This document shows positions 50,511-59,920 of a stretch of 64,000 nt of DNA, piece after piece. The stretch comes from Croceitalea marina (GTDB lineage: Bacteria; Bacteroidota; Bacteroidia; Flavobacteriales; Flavobacteriaceae): positions 1 to 64,000 of the forward strand of contig NZ_JBHULB010000012.1 in the NCBI RefSeq assembly GCF_042684265.1, read 5' to 3'. The notes under the pieces were generated by a model. The model saw only the letters and a program-made list of their open reading frames with translations, was not told where the DNA came from and did no database searches. How positions within the stretch are numbered: position 1 is the stretch's first letter; every line of letters starts with the position of its first letter. A program made the position numbers and the translations under genes.

Positions 50511-51674
50511 TTAAGCGGTTTTTCTTTTTTTCATATAAACGTATAATCCTATAAAGGCAACTATTAGAATTGCTGGTAAAATAGACATTGTTCTTAAAGC
50601 TTCAATAGGATTGGCATTATCCATTAGATTACCCATTATTGGTAAAACTACTGATACGGACAACATTCCTGCTCCACCCATTATAGATAATCCTAAAGCA
50701 CCGGTTTCTGGTAGATACTCTGCTACAAAACCTAACATAGTTGGCCAGAAAAAGGTAACCCCAACGGCAAAAACGGCTGCTGCTACAAATGTCATTCCCC
50801 CACTTGTTATAGTTAATAACCATAGCCCTATAAAGGTAAATATTGCTGAAAATAATAACATACCTGCTGGCTGTAGCTTATGTATGACCTTACCTGCAAA
50901 AGCTCTTCCCAGAGCCATAATACCATTAATAAAAGCTAGTACCAATAAGGGTACTGCAACCGACTCTTTTAGTAAGGACTCTATACGCTGCGTAGTTCCT
51001 AATTCGGAGGCGGCCGTTAAAAACATACATAACACCATAAAAATAAACAGTGGCTTTCCTAAGCTAGCAATCATTTTATTATTACTAACTCCCAATTGCA
51101 CGCGTTCTGTAACGGGGAAATTTTGTCCTAAAAACATAAAACCATAAATCACCAATGGAATAAATAATACTCCTACCATAACCTGCCACCCTAGTCCCAT
51201 AACATCCATTACTAACCAGCCGACTAAGGATCCAATTACTATTCCACCTGGAAACCAGACATGAAAGCGATTTAACATCTTAGTCTTATTCTCCGTGTAC
51301 ATAGATGCTATCATCGGGTTAAGCGCAGCTTCCACCATACCATTGCCAATACCAACAAAAAGTGTAGCTATAAACAATGACATCTGGTCTTTGGCTAAAA
51401 TTGTCCATACAATCCCAATAGCATGGGTAATAAACGCAATCCATGTGATTTTCTTAATACCAAGAGAATCAACTAGTGGTCCTCCAACAATCATTGCAAT
51501 TGTAAAGCCCCAAAAAGCAGGTGTAAATGCCCAGCCTATTTGCTCTAGAGTAAGGCCCACTCCTTCCGGTCCAAAAACAGTTTCTAATCTGGCTCTAATT
51601 GCAAAAGTCATAGATGTTACCAATAAGGCAACACAGGAGGCTATAAATAGTCTATTCTTATTAATATTATCCAT
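50511..51674 (-). CDS. MFS transporter, probable sugar permease
   Basis: A protein of 387 residues with twelve membrane helices. The loop between helices 2 and 3 reads GGPLVDSLGIKKITWIAFI, a relaxed version of the MFS signature. The FPGGIVIGSLVG segment lies in helix 5. It resembles the FucP/NarK-like sugar MFS group in Bacteroidota. It lies between a second MFS gene and the oxidoreductase, each gap under 30 bases. Substrate is inferred only from the operon. Confidence 0.85.
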   Translation of the reverse strand: MDNINKNRLFIASCVALLVTSMTFAIRARLETVFGPEGVGLTLEQIGWAFTPAFWGFTIAMIVGGPLVDSLGIKKITWIAFITHAIGIVWTILAKDQMSLFIATLFVGIGNGMVEAALNPMIASMYTENKTKMLNRFHVWFPGGIVIGSLVGWLVMDVMGLGWQVMVGVLFIPLVIYGFMFLGQNFPVTERVQLGVSNNKMIASLGKPLFIFMVLCMFLTAASELGTTQRIESLLKESVAVPLLVLAFINGIMALGRAFAGKVIHKLQPAGMLLFSAIFTFIGLWLLTITSGGMTFVAAAVFAVGVTFFWPTMLGFVAEYLPETGALGLSIMGGAGMLSVSVVLPIMGNLMDNANPIEALRTMSILPAILIVAFIGLYVYMKKRKTA

Positions 51675-51700
51675 TTTAATTTATTTAATGATTAGGTTGG

Positions 51701-52927
51701 TCATTCTTTATACGCTACGTTTTCATTCTTAAAAAATAAAGCAAATAATATTAGGACTCCCAATGCAAATAGGGCAGGGAATGTCCAGATATTTTTCCAG
51801 TTATGTACGTTTTCTGAAATTAGATAGGTGTCCGTAATTTTACCTGCAACCCAAAAACCAATTAGCATCCCAACTCCATAAGTAGCCAGTGTGATTAAGC
51901 CCTGAGCAGCGCTCTTATATCTTTCACCTGCCTTAGTGTCCGTATAGATCTGACCCGAGACAAAGAAAAAGTCATAGCAAATACCGTGTAATGCAATGCC
52001 CAGAATTAACATGAATGCTAATTCTCCTGAATCTCCGTATGCGAATAACAAATACCTTATCAACCATGCGACCATGCCAAACAAAATTGTTTTCTTAAAC
52101 CCGAACTTCTTGAAGAAGAAGGGCAATAATAACATAAATAACACCTCTGATATCTGCCCAATGGACATTTTAGCAGCAGGGTTTGATACTCCAATTTCTC
52201 CTAAAAATTGTCCTGCGTGCTGGTAATAAAATGCCAAGGGAATACATATTAGAACAGAGGCTAAGAAGAAAATTAAAAAATTTCTATCCTTAAGCAGTTT
52301 TAAGGCATCCAAGCCAATTATATCCCCAAAGGAAATCTTCTCTCCTTTAGCAATTTGTGGTGGAGTTTTAGGTAAAGTAAAACTAAATAGACCTAGTATT
52401 GCCGATGCGATAGCCACCATTAAAAAGGTGTTCTTAAGAAGCCCTTCTTGAACACCTTGTTCACTATCCCAACCTAAATAACTTATTGTTAAACCAGCAA
52501 TAATCCAACCTATCGTTCCAAAGACCCTTACAAAAGAGAACTCTTTCGCTGGGTCTTTCATCTGGTTGAACGAAACAGAGTTTACCAAAGCCAATGTAGG
52601 CATGTACGCTATCATATACCCCAGCACATACGGATAGAACACCGAGAAATCTTGCGCATGCGCGAGCCGATACATTAAAAAAGCACCTATTAAATGAAGT
52701 ACTCCTAAAATACGTTCCGCGTTAAAAAACCTATCCGCAATTAAACCAATAAAAAAAGGTGCTACTATTGCTCCCCATGATTGCGTAGAATAAGCTTGGG
52801 CAATATCTCCTCCACTTGCTTCTAAAGTATTGGGTAGATAGATTCCCATAGTTACGAACCACCCTCCCCAAATAAAGAATTCAAGGAACATCATTAAAGA
52901 TAGTTGAAGCTTGGTTTTAAAATTCAT
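51701..52927 (-). CDS. MFS transporter, nucleoside:H+ symporter (NupG-like) family
   Basis: A protein of 408 residues with twelve membrane helices. The start KLQLSLMMFLEFFIWGGWFV and the SWGAIVAPFFIGLIADRFFN segment are characteristic of the Nuc_H_symport family (PF03825), named after E. coli NupG/XapB. In Bacteroidota these often sit in sugar loci, so the real substrate may be a sugar derivative. It is co-directional with the other MFS gene, 26 bases away. Confidence 0.87.
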   Translation of the reverse strand: MNFKTKLQLSLMMFLEFFIWGGWFVTMGIYLPNTLEASGGDIAQAYSTQSWGAIVAPFFIGLIADRFFNAERILGVLHLIGAFLMYRLAHAQDFSVFYPYVLGYMIAYMPTLALVNSVSFNQMKDPAKEFSFVRVFGTIGWIIAGLTISYLGWDSEQGVQEGLLKNTFLMVAIASAILGLFSFTLPKTPPQIAKGEKISFGDIIGLDALKLLKDRNFLIFFLASVLICIPLAFYYQHAGQFLGEIGVSNPAAKMSIGQISEVLFMLLLPFFFKKFGFKKTILFGMVAWLIRYLLFAYGDSGELAFMLILGIALHGICYDFFFVSGQIYTDTKAGERYKSAAQGLITLATYGVGMLIGFWVAGKITDTYLISENVHNWKNIWTFPALFALGVLILFALFFKNENVAYKE

Positions 52928-52947
52928 GTGAAAATTAAGTTGGTTGG

Positions 52948-53391
52948 TTATCGTTTATATGAAATATAATCCAGATTGCCCGGCTCTATATTATTTGTTC
53001 TAAAATTGGCTAAAATTTGACCTCGATGGTGTGTTGAATGATTAATTATATGAAACAAAACATCTTTTAGTTCATTTGCAAAAACACGTCCTTCGGTTGT
53101 TTCATAATCTACACGTTTCTCAAAATCATCGCTATTGGTGATAATCTCAAATGTAGTCCGTTGGTTTTCGTAATGAATATCACTCCAAGTTTCCAAGGCA
53201 TGTATTTGCCAAACATCGTATTTATGCTCTTTACCCAATAAACGCATATTCCAAATATGATGTGCGTTAAGCACATGGCTAAAAAGAGTTACCGTTTGTT
53301 CTGGAACTTCATCAAGTGCGGAACACTTCTCTATTAAATTCTTATTACAGTAAAAATTATAATCGAATAGTTGGTTAAATAGTGATTTCAT
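52948..53391 (-). CDS. DinB-family protein
   Basis: A protein of 147 residues, a four-helix bundle of the DinB/YfiT type. The three likely metal-binding His are in SHVLNAHHIWNM and HIINHSTHHRGQI, the latter being the family signature. Members bind metal and some are thiol transferases, and this one has no known substrate. It lies 15 bases after the isomerase gene in the sugar operon. Confidence 0.85.
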   Translation of the reverse strand: MKSLFNQLFDYNFYCNKNLIEKCSALDEVPEQTVTLFSHVLNAHHIWNMRLLGKEHKYDVWQIHALETWSDIHYENQRTTFEIITNSDDFEKRVDYETTEGRVFANELKDVLFHIINHSTHHRGQILANFRTNNIEPGNLDYISYKR

Positions 53392-53406
53392 ATTTGAAAA
53401 CTGAAA

Positions 53407-54411
53407 CTAAATAAGTTGTCCGGCTACCTTTATTAATAAATCTTTAGTTGCTATAATTCCTTCTTCTTCATTTAAGGCATCTCCTTCATATTCTACCCCA
53501 ACAAAACCGTTGTATCCTGCTTGTTTTACTATCTGCATCATTTTTACATAATCGATTTTGACTTCATTTCCATTCTTATCAAAATCATACGTTTTCGCAC
53601 TTACCGCTTTAGCGTAAGGCATAAGCTCTTTTACGCCTTGGTATATATCATATTCTTCTATACATGCAGAGTCGTAATAACCCCCGGACTCTCGTTTCAC
53701 GCAAAAATTACCAAAGTCGGGTAACGTACCACAATTATCTAAATTTACCTTTCGCATAACTTCAGCCAGCCATGAACCATTAGAAGAAGGTCCACCGTGA
53801 TTCTCTACAATAATGTTCACATTTTTATCTTTGGCATAGGTTGCGAGTTGGGTCAGCCCATCGACCGAAGCTTTAACCCAAGGTTCTGGTTCCATTGTCC
53901 CTTGCAGGTTCACACGAATTGAATGACAGCCCATGGCAGCGGCAGCATCGACCCATTTATGGTGGTTTTTCACAGCCTGTGTTCGTTTATCTACATCAAG
54001 TGACGCAAGTGGGCCTTCACCGTCAATCATAATCAAAAGATTTCTTAGACCGTGTTTTTTTGCCTCTAGGTTATTCTTGTCGACAAAATTTTGCATGGCC
54101 TCAACCGAATAACTTTCAGCCTCCAGTTCATCTCTATATAACTGGCTGACATACTCCAAACCTTTGAACCCCCATGATTTTGCTTTTTCAGCAAAAAGGT
54201 AGGGATCCAGACCTTCTTCTCTAATCATTCTATGAATAGACCATTGCGCTAATGATAATTCAAAAAAGGGGTTTTTTTCCGCAACTTTTACCGGTTTTTC
54301 AGCAGCACTATCTTTAGTTTCTTTTGAAGATTGTTTGCACGCATGAATTCCTAACAATGAAAAAGCAATACCCGCTTTGGCCCCATTCTCAATAAACCTT
54401 CTTCGTTTCAT
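53407..54411 (-). CDS. Tat-exported sugar isomerase/epimerase lipoprotein (TIM barrel)
   Basis: A protein of 334 residues. The N-terminus has a twin-arginine signal with a lipobox (MKRRRFIENGAKAGIAFSLL then GIHACKQ). The mature part is a COG1082 barrel with Glu in IIVENHGGPSSNGSW, Asp in CGTLPDFGNFCV, and Glu in NGFVGVEYEGDALNEEEG. Export as a folded, metal-loaded enzyme to the periplasm is thus predicted, unlike the cytoplasmic paralogue at 45927. It is the first gene of the leftward operon to 49359. Confidence 0.87.
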   Translation of the reverse strand: MKRRRFIENGAKAGIAFSLLGIHACKQSSKETKDSAAEKPVKVAEKNPFFELSLAQWSIHRMIREEGLDPYLFAEKAKSWGFKGLEYVSQLYRDELEAESYSVEAMQNFVDKNNLEAKKHGLRNLLIMIDGEGPLASLDVDKRTQAVKNHHKWVDAAAAMGCHSIRVNLQGTMEPEPWVKASVDGLTQLATYAKDKNVNIIVENHGGPSSNGSWLAEVMRKVNLDNCGTLPDFGNFCVKRESGGYYDSACIEEYDIYQGVKELMPYAKAVSAKTYDFDKNGNEVKIDYVKMMQIVKQAGYNGFVGVEYEGDALNEEEGIIATKDLLIKVAGQLI

Positions 54412-54553
54412 ATTGGCGATTCAAAATGCTAATGCTTATCAAATTAGGATTTACTACAACGTTATAGTGCTAATTTCCCAATAAACATAGGGATTAAATG
54501 TAGAAAATTAATTTAATATTTAATACTTTTAGAGGATAAACAATGAAGTATAC

Positions 54554-56269
54554 ATGAGTAAATTCTATTACAATGATGAACAAGAATCGTATGATGCGAT
54601 TGTTGTCGGAACTGGCATAAGCGGAGGTTGGGCCGCTAAAGAATTGTGTGAAAATGGATTGAAGACATTGGTCTTGGAGCGTGGCCCTATGGTCAAACAT
54701 CGTGAAGACTACCCTACCGCCAATATGGACACTTGGGATTTTCCGCATAATGGAGAACCTACGAGAGAAGATGTGGCCAAACAAGAAAAACAGAATAGAA
54801 CAGGATATACTACAAAAGCGGCCTCAAAACACTGGTTCGTGAACGACCTTGAACACCCGTATAATGAAACCAAGCGTTTTGATTGGATGCGTGGGTACCA
54901 CGTTGGTGGGCGTTCTATTATGTGGGGTAGACACAGCTACAGATTTAGTGATATTGATTTTGAAGCCAATAAAAAAGAAGGTGTTGCCATAGATTGGCCG
55001 GTACGCTACAAAGACATAGCACCTTGGTATGACAAGGTAGAGTCTTATATTGGCATTTCCGGTGAACTTTTAGGACTGCCCCAACTGCCAGACGGACAAT
55101 TTACACCAATGATGCCATTGAACTGTGTTGAAGACCACGTACGTAGCAAAGTGGCCGAGCACTTTGACGGAAGAGTAATAACTGCAGGGCGTGTAGCTCA
55201 CATAACAGGAGACAAAAAGTTTGAAGGCGATGGCCGTTCTAAATGTCAGTTCCGTAATAGATGTATCAGAGGCTGCCCTTTCGGAGCATATTTTAGTAGT
55301 GTTTCTTCTACACTACCTGCTGCAGAAGCGACCGGAAACATGACACTTAGACCAGATTCAATCGTACATGAAGTCATTTACGACCCAAACACCAAAAAGG
55401 CTACGGGGGTAAAAGTTATTGATCGAGAGACCAAAGAAACCTATGAGTTTAAAGCGAAGGTGATTTTTCTATGTGCTTCTGCCGTTTCATCTACTTCTAT
55501 ACTCATGCAATCTAAATCTGACCGTTTTGAAAACGGACTTGGAAATGATTCTGGTGAACTTGGTCACAACATCATGGACCATCATTTTAAAGCTGGCGCC
55601 AGAGGTAAAATAGATGGTTTCGATGATAAATATTACAAAGGAAGAAAACCTAATGGCATCTACGTGCCAAGATTTAGAAACGTTGGCAGCAACACCATGA
55701 AAGACTTTACCAGAGGTTACGGATACCAAGGTGGCGCCGGTCGAGGCGATTACGAAGAAATGGTTGCTGAAGCTAATTTTGGAAAAGCCTATAAAGATGC
55801 TATTTTAACTCCTGGTGGATGGAATATGAATATGTTAGGCTTTGGTGAAATTCTTCCTTATCATGAGAATAAAATGACCCTTGACTATGAAAAATTAGAC
55901 CAATGGGGTCTGCCAACAGTGACTTTTGATGCAGAGATCAGACAAAATGAGTTGAACATGCGTAAAGATATGATCGATCAAGCGGCTCAAATGCTTGAAA
56001 AGTCTGGAGCGCGCGAAATAGAAGGTTACGATGACACCTATGCCATTGGTCTTGGTATTCATGAAATGGGTACAGCTAGAATGGGTAGCAATCCTAAAAC
56101 ATCGGTTGTAAACGAATACAATCAAGTACATGCCTGTAAGAATGTATATGTAACCGATGGGGCTTTTATGACCTCTGCGGCATGCGTAAACCCTTCATTA
56201 ACCTATATGGCCTTTACGGCAAGAGCAGCGAATCACGCGGCACAAGAACTTAAAAAAGGAAACATCTAA
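54554..56269 (+). CDS. GMC-family oxidoreductase (glucoside 3-dehydrogenase-like large subunit)
   Basis: A protein of 571 residues, a close paralogue of the one at 47123. It has IVVGTGISGGWAAKELCENG, the cysteine cluster CQFRNRCIRGCPFGAYF, the end motif HEMGTARMGSNPKTSVVN and CVNPSLTYMAFTARAANHAA. There is no signal peptide. The stop overlaps the start of the small-subunit gene by one base, so the two form one complex and are probably exported together through Tat. The likely reaction is oxidation of a glycoside at C3 with electrons passed to a cytochrome or quinone. Confidence 0.9.
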   Translation: MSKFYYNDEQESYDAIVVGTGISGGWAAKELCENGLKTLVLERGPMVKHREDYPTANMDTWDFPHNGEPTREDVAKQEKQNRTGYTTKAASKHWFVNDLEHPYNETKRFDWMRGYHVGGRSIMWGRHSYRFSDIDFEANKKEGVAIDWPVRYKDIAPWYDKVESYIGISGELLGLPQLPDGQFTPMMPLNCVEDHVRSKVAEHFDGRVITAGRVAHITGDKKFEGDGRSKCQFRNRCIRGCPFGAYFSSVSSTLPAAEATGNMTLRPDSIVHEVIYDPNTKKATGVKVIDRETKETYEFKAKVIFLCASAVSSTSILMQSKSDRFENGLGNDSGELGHNIMDHHFKAGARGKIDGFDDKYYKGRKPNGIYVPRFRNVGSNTMKDFTRGYGYQGGAGRGDYEEMVAEANFGKAYKDAILTPGGWNMNMLGFGEILPYHENKMTLDYEKLDQWGLPTVTFDAEIRQNELNMRKDMIDQAAQMLEKSGAREIEGYDDTYAIGLGIHEMGTARMGSNPKTSVVNEYNQVHACKNVYVTDGAFMTSAACVNPSLTYMAFTARAANHAAQELKKGNI

Positions 56270-56922
56270 TGGAAAGAAGATCAGCACTTAAAAATATGGG
56301 TATGGTATTCGGCTATGCCGTTGCTACACCAACTTTATTAGGACTCGTACAGAGTTGTAAAGACAAGGCTCCATTTGCAGAATGGGTACCTAGTTATTTT
56401 GAGAAGGATAAAGGTTATGCTTTAGCTCAAATGGTTGATGTTATTCTTCCAAAAACAGATACTCCTTCTGCTACGGAAGTTAATGTACACGTATTTATCG
56501 ATGAATTCGCCAAAGAAGTACTTCCTGAAGAACAACAAGCATTCATGAAAGTAGTAATGGATAAATTCATGAACAAGGTAATGACCGACGCTGGAAAAGA
56601 TAGTTTGGCCGACCTTGAAGGAGCAGACTTTGAACCTGCTTTAAACAAGTATTTGGCAAAAAGATCGAAAGAAGAAGAAAAAGCACATGGGGAAGCTATT
56701 GGAGATTATATGGAAGCCATAGAAGCTGGAGAATCTGCTACGTTAGATGAAGATGTTGCTTGCTTTGAATTTGCTGGCAATATTAGAGGAGTAGCCACTT
56801 GGGCTTATAAATCATCTGAGTATATAGGTGAGGAAGTTCTTGCATATTTACCCCTACCTGGCGAATATATTGCCTGTGGAGACGTAAATGAACTAACACA
56901 AGGCAGAGCTTGGTCTTTATAA
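56269..56922 (+). CDS. Gluconate 2-dehydrogenase subunit 3 family Tat lipoprotein
   Basis: A protein of 217 residues. It has a twin-arginine signal with a lipobox (MERRSALKNMGMVFGYAVAT then LLGLVQSCK). The mature domain is the small subunit of gluconate/glucoside dehydrogenases: AQMVDVILPKTDTPSATEVN, VHVFIDEFAKEVL and the final FAGNIRGVATWAYKSSEYIG. It provides the export signal and membrane anchor for the GMC subunit. No gene for a cytochrome c subunit is nearby, so the electron acceptor is unknown. Confidence 0.9.
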   Translation: MERRSALKNMGMVFGYAVATPTLLGLVQSCKDKAPFAEWVPSYFEKDKGYALAQMVDVILPKTDTPSATEVNVHVFIDEFAKEVLPEEQQAFMKVVMDKFMNKVMTDAGKDSLADLEGADFEPALNKYLAKRSKEEEKAHGEAIGDYMEAIEAGESATLDEDVACFEFAGNIRGVATWAYKSSEYIGEEVLAYLPLPGEYIACGDVNELTQGRAWSL

Positions 56923-56945
56923 CTTAGAACAATCTATTCAATATA

Positions 56946-56977
56946 AGCCCCTTTCTAAGATAGAAAGGGGCTTTTTA
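56946..56977 (+). terminator. Terminator of the GMC-subunit 3 operon
   Basis: AGCCCCTTTCTA (56946-56957) pairs perfectly with TAGAAAGGGGCT (56961-56972) over a three-base loop, followed by TTTTATTTT. Confidence 0.93.
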
Positions 56978-57115
56978 TTTTAAAATGCTAAATCTTCGTT
57001 AATGGTGTAAGATTTTCAATTTTAGTACGTTCATATATAATAAGTTACAATTTCTACAACGTTTTCGTAATCTAAAAATGATTTTGAATCGTACTTATCA
57101 TAAGAAAGCATTTAA

Positions 57116-57202
57116 ATGGACAAGTATTTAATTTTTTTGGTAATCTATTTGGGCATGTTAGCAATATCTGCTGTGGCCTTTAGATTATTTGTTAGAAAGT
57201 AA
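57116..57202 (+). CDS. Possible 28-residue single-helix membrane peptide
   Basis: ATG 57116 opens a frame of 28 codons reading MDKYLIFLVIYLGMLAIS followed by AVAFRLFVRK. It has one membrane helix with a basic end, like known bacterial small membrane proteins. It lies alone between two terminators (56946 and 57228) in a 370-base gap. No clear promoter element is visible, so confidence is low. Confidence 0.35.
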   Translation: MDKYLIFLVIYLGMLAISAVAFRLFVRK

Positions 57203-57227
57203 AGTCTTTCTCTTCTATAACGAAAAC

Positions 57228-57267
57228 GCCCTAGGAAACTCTTCTGTGGGGTGAGCTTACCTAGGGC
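57228..57267 (-). terminator. Terminator of nrdA
   Basis: GCCCTAGG (57228-57235) pairs with CCTAGGGC (57260-57267), and CTC pairs with GAG inside. On the minus strand the stem is followed by GTTTTCG. It lies 25 bases after the nrdA stop. Confidence 0.65.
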
Positions 57268-57291
57268 ATTTATCAAATAAACACTATCACA

Positions 57292-59769
57292 CTATGATCC
57301 GCACATAAGGCAATCGTCGTCTGCTTGACCTTCTTTTGCCCGTGCAATCATCTCTTTCATTTCAGCAGCTGTCATTGGCTGAATATCAACTTCTTGTTGC
57401 GCTACAGGAGTAGGGTTCACTTTTATGTTCTCTGCAGCTTTTGGATCAGCTGCTGTAACTTCCGCTTCGGCAGCGACACTTACTGGAACCTCTTTCTTCT
57501 TGGTATTGTCCAAGGTAAACTTAATAGCATCCACTGCAGCTTTCGTTCTTAAATAATACATTCCTGTTTTTAAACCGCTCTTCCAGGCATAGAAATGCAT
57601 TGAAGTTAGTTTTGAGTAATTCGCATTTTCCATAAACAAGTTTAAGGACTGGCTCTGGTCAATAAAGTAACCTCTGTGTCTAGACATATCAATAATGTCT
57701 TTCATACTTAGCTCCCAAACAGTTTTGTACAAATCTCTAATCTCTTGCGGTATTGTTTCTATATGCTGAATAGAACCGTTAGCACGCATGAGTTCTTGCT
57801 TCATATTCTCATTCCAGAGACCTAGATTAACCAAGTCTTCTAAAAGGTGCTTGTTCACTACGATAAACTCCCCAGAAAGTACTCTTCGCGTGTAAATGTT
57901 GGATGTATATGGCTCAAAACACTCATTGTTACCTAGTATTTGAGAGGTAGATGCAGTAGGCATAGGTGCTACCAAAAGTGAATTTCGAACACCGTTCTTT
58001 TTAACTTCTTTTCGAAGTTTGGCCCAATCCCAGCGGCCAGAAAGCTCTTCGTCTTTGATACCCCAAAGGTTATGTTGAAAATCACCATCAGAAATCGGAG
58101 AACCCTCATAAGAAGAATATGCTCCCTCTGCCTTGGCCAACTCCATAGAAGCGGTAACTGCCGCAAAGTATAACGTCTCGAATATCTCTTGATTCAATTT
58201 CTTGGCCTCATCACTTGTAAATGGCATACGCAACATGATAAAAGCATCCGCTAGACCCTGAACGCCTAAACCAATGGGTCTATGGCGCATATTCGAGTTT
58301 TCAGCCTCTTTAACAGGGTAGTAGTTTCTATCTATAACCTTGTTCAAGTTTTTGGTAACTCTTTTCGTAACCTTAAATAATTCTTTGTGGTCAAAAGCCC
58401 CATTTTTAACAAACATTGGCAAAGCGATTGATGCCAGATTGCAAACAGCAACCTCATCTGGAGATGTATACTCTAAAATCTCAGTACACAAGTTAGAAGA
58501 ACGTATCGTACCCAAGTTCTTTTGGTTACTCTTACGGTTGGCAGCATCTTTATACAACATGTACGGTGTACCCGTTTCAATTTGAGATTCAAGAATTTTT
58601 TCCCAAAGCTCGCGGGCTTTTACCGTCTTTCTGCCTTTGCCTTCAGCTTCGTATTTTGTATAGAGTTTCTCAAATTCTTCACTATGATTGGTGAAAAGAC
58701 CCGGACATTCATTAGGGCACATTAAAGTCCATTCTTCATTGGCTTCAACACGTTTCATAAATAAATCCGATATCCACATGGCATAGAATAAATCACGCGC
58801 CCGCATCTCTTCTTTACCGTGGTTCTTTTTCAAATCTAGAAAGTCATAAATATCTGCATGCCATGGTTCCATATAAATGGCAAAGCTGCCTTTACGTTTT
58901 CCACCACCTTGATCTACGTAACGTGCCGTATCGTTAAATACTTTTAGCATTGGCACAATTCCGTTCGAAGTGCCGTTTGTACCACCAATATACGATCCTC
59001 TTGCGCGTACGTTATGGATAGATAAACCGATACCCCCCGCCGATTGTGAAATCTTTGCGGTTTGTTTTAAGGTATCATATATGCCATCAATACTATCTTC
59101 TTTCATTGCCAATAAGAAGCAAGAAGACATTTGCGGTTTTGGTGTTCCGGAGTTGAATAAGGTTGGTGTCGCATGTGTAAAGTACTTCTTTGACATCAAC
59201 TCATAGGTTTCTATAGCAGCATCCAAATCATCAACATGAATACCTACCGAAACACGCATTAGCATATGCTGCGGACGCTCAGCGATTTGACCATTAACTT
59301 TCAACAAGTAAGAACGCTCCAATGTTTTAAAACCGAAGTAATCGTAGCCAAAATCACGGTTATAAATTATAGTAGAGTCTAACTTTTCAGCATTTTCAGA
59401 AATCACTTTATAAACTTCATCTGAAAGTAAGGGCGCTTTTTTTCCGGTTCTAGGATTTACATATTCATATAAATCTTTCATCGTCTCTGAAAAAGACTTT
59501 TTCGTATTCTTATGTAAATTCGAAACGGATATCCTCGCAGCCAGTTTTGCGTAGTCAGGATGTGTAGTAGTCATCGTTGCCGCAATTTCTGCAGCTAGGT
59601 TATCAAGTTCAGAAGTAGTAACCCCATCGTACAAACCCTCTATTACGCGCATGGCGACTTTTAAAGGGTCTACAAGACCGTTAAGACCGTAACATAATTT
59701 TCGTACTCGAGCTGTAATCTTATCGAACATTATCAACTCTTTTCTTCCGTCTCTTTTTACTACATACAT
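57292..59769 (-). CDS. nrdA: Class I ribonucleotide reductase, large subunit
   Basis: A protein of 825 residues. An ATP-cone regulatory domain (about 1-95) begins VVKRDGRKELIMFDKITARV. The active site has NLCTEI, with the radical Cys between Asn and Glu, and the redox Cys in AVCNLASIALP. The C-terminal thiol pair DDCLMCGS is intact. It reduces ribonucleoside diphosphates to deoxy forms and is paired with nrdB 150 bases upstream. A linker of about 50 residues rich in Ala, Glu and Pro precedes the tail. Confidence 0.96.
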   Translation of the reverse strand: MYVVKRDGRKELIMFDKITARVRKLCYGLNGLVDPLKVAMRVIEGLYDGVTTSELDNLAAEIAATMTTTHPDYAKLAARISVSNLHKNTKKSFSETMKDLYEYVNPRTGKKAPLLSDEVYKVISENAEKLDSTIIYNRDFGYDYFGFKTLERSYLLKVNGQIAERPQHMLMRVSVGIHVDDLDAAIETYELMSKKYFTHATPTLFNSGTPKPQMSSCFLLAMKEDSIDGIYDTLKQTAKISQSAGGIGLSIHNVRARGSYIGGTNGTSNGIVPMLKVFNDTARYVDQGGGKRKGSFAIYMEPWHADIYDFLDLKKNHGKEEMRARDLFYAMWISDLFMKRVEANEEWTLMCPNECPGLFTNHSEEFEKLYTKYEAEGKGRKTVKARELWEKILESQIETGTPYMLYKDAANRKSNQKNLGTIRSSNLCTEILEYTSPDEVAVCNLASIALPMFVKNGAFDHKELFKVTKRVTKNLNKVIDRNYYPVKEAENSNMRHRPIGLGVQGLADAFIMLRMPFTSDEAKKLNQEIFETLYFAAVTASMELAKAEGAYSSYEGSPISDGDFQHNLWGIKDEELSGRWDWAKLRKEVKKNGVRNSLLVAPMPTASTSQILGNNECFEPYTSNIYTRRVLSGEFIVVNKHLLEDLVNLGLWNENMKQELMRANGSIQHIETIPQEIRDLYKTVWELSMKDIIDMSRHRGYFIDQSQSLNLFMENANYSKLTSMHFYAWKSGLKTGMYYLRTKAAVDAIKFTLDNTKKKEVPVSVAAEAEVTAADPKAAENIKVNPTPVAQQEVDIQPMTAAEMKEMIARAKEGQADDDCLMCGS

Positions 59770-59920
59770 GTGGCTACTTTGTTTTTTTGTTTATTAAAAT
59801 ATATGTTCGCTAACGCTAACAAGATTTACTTGTCGGCATTACTTGGTAGGTTTTTTTGCTTTGGGGCAAAAAAGGATTAAAGTGCTTTCTTTAAAGAAAT
59901 CTCCTTTGAACAATACTTAT

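Noticed and set aside
50611..51732. Long plus-strand frames opposite the MFS gene
   Set aside because: They mirror the hydrophobic codons of the real gene on the other strand and have no start context or motif.
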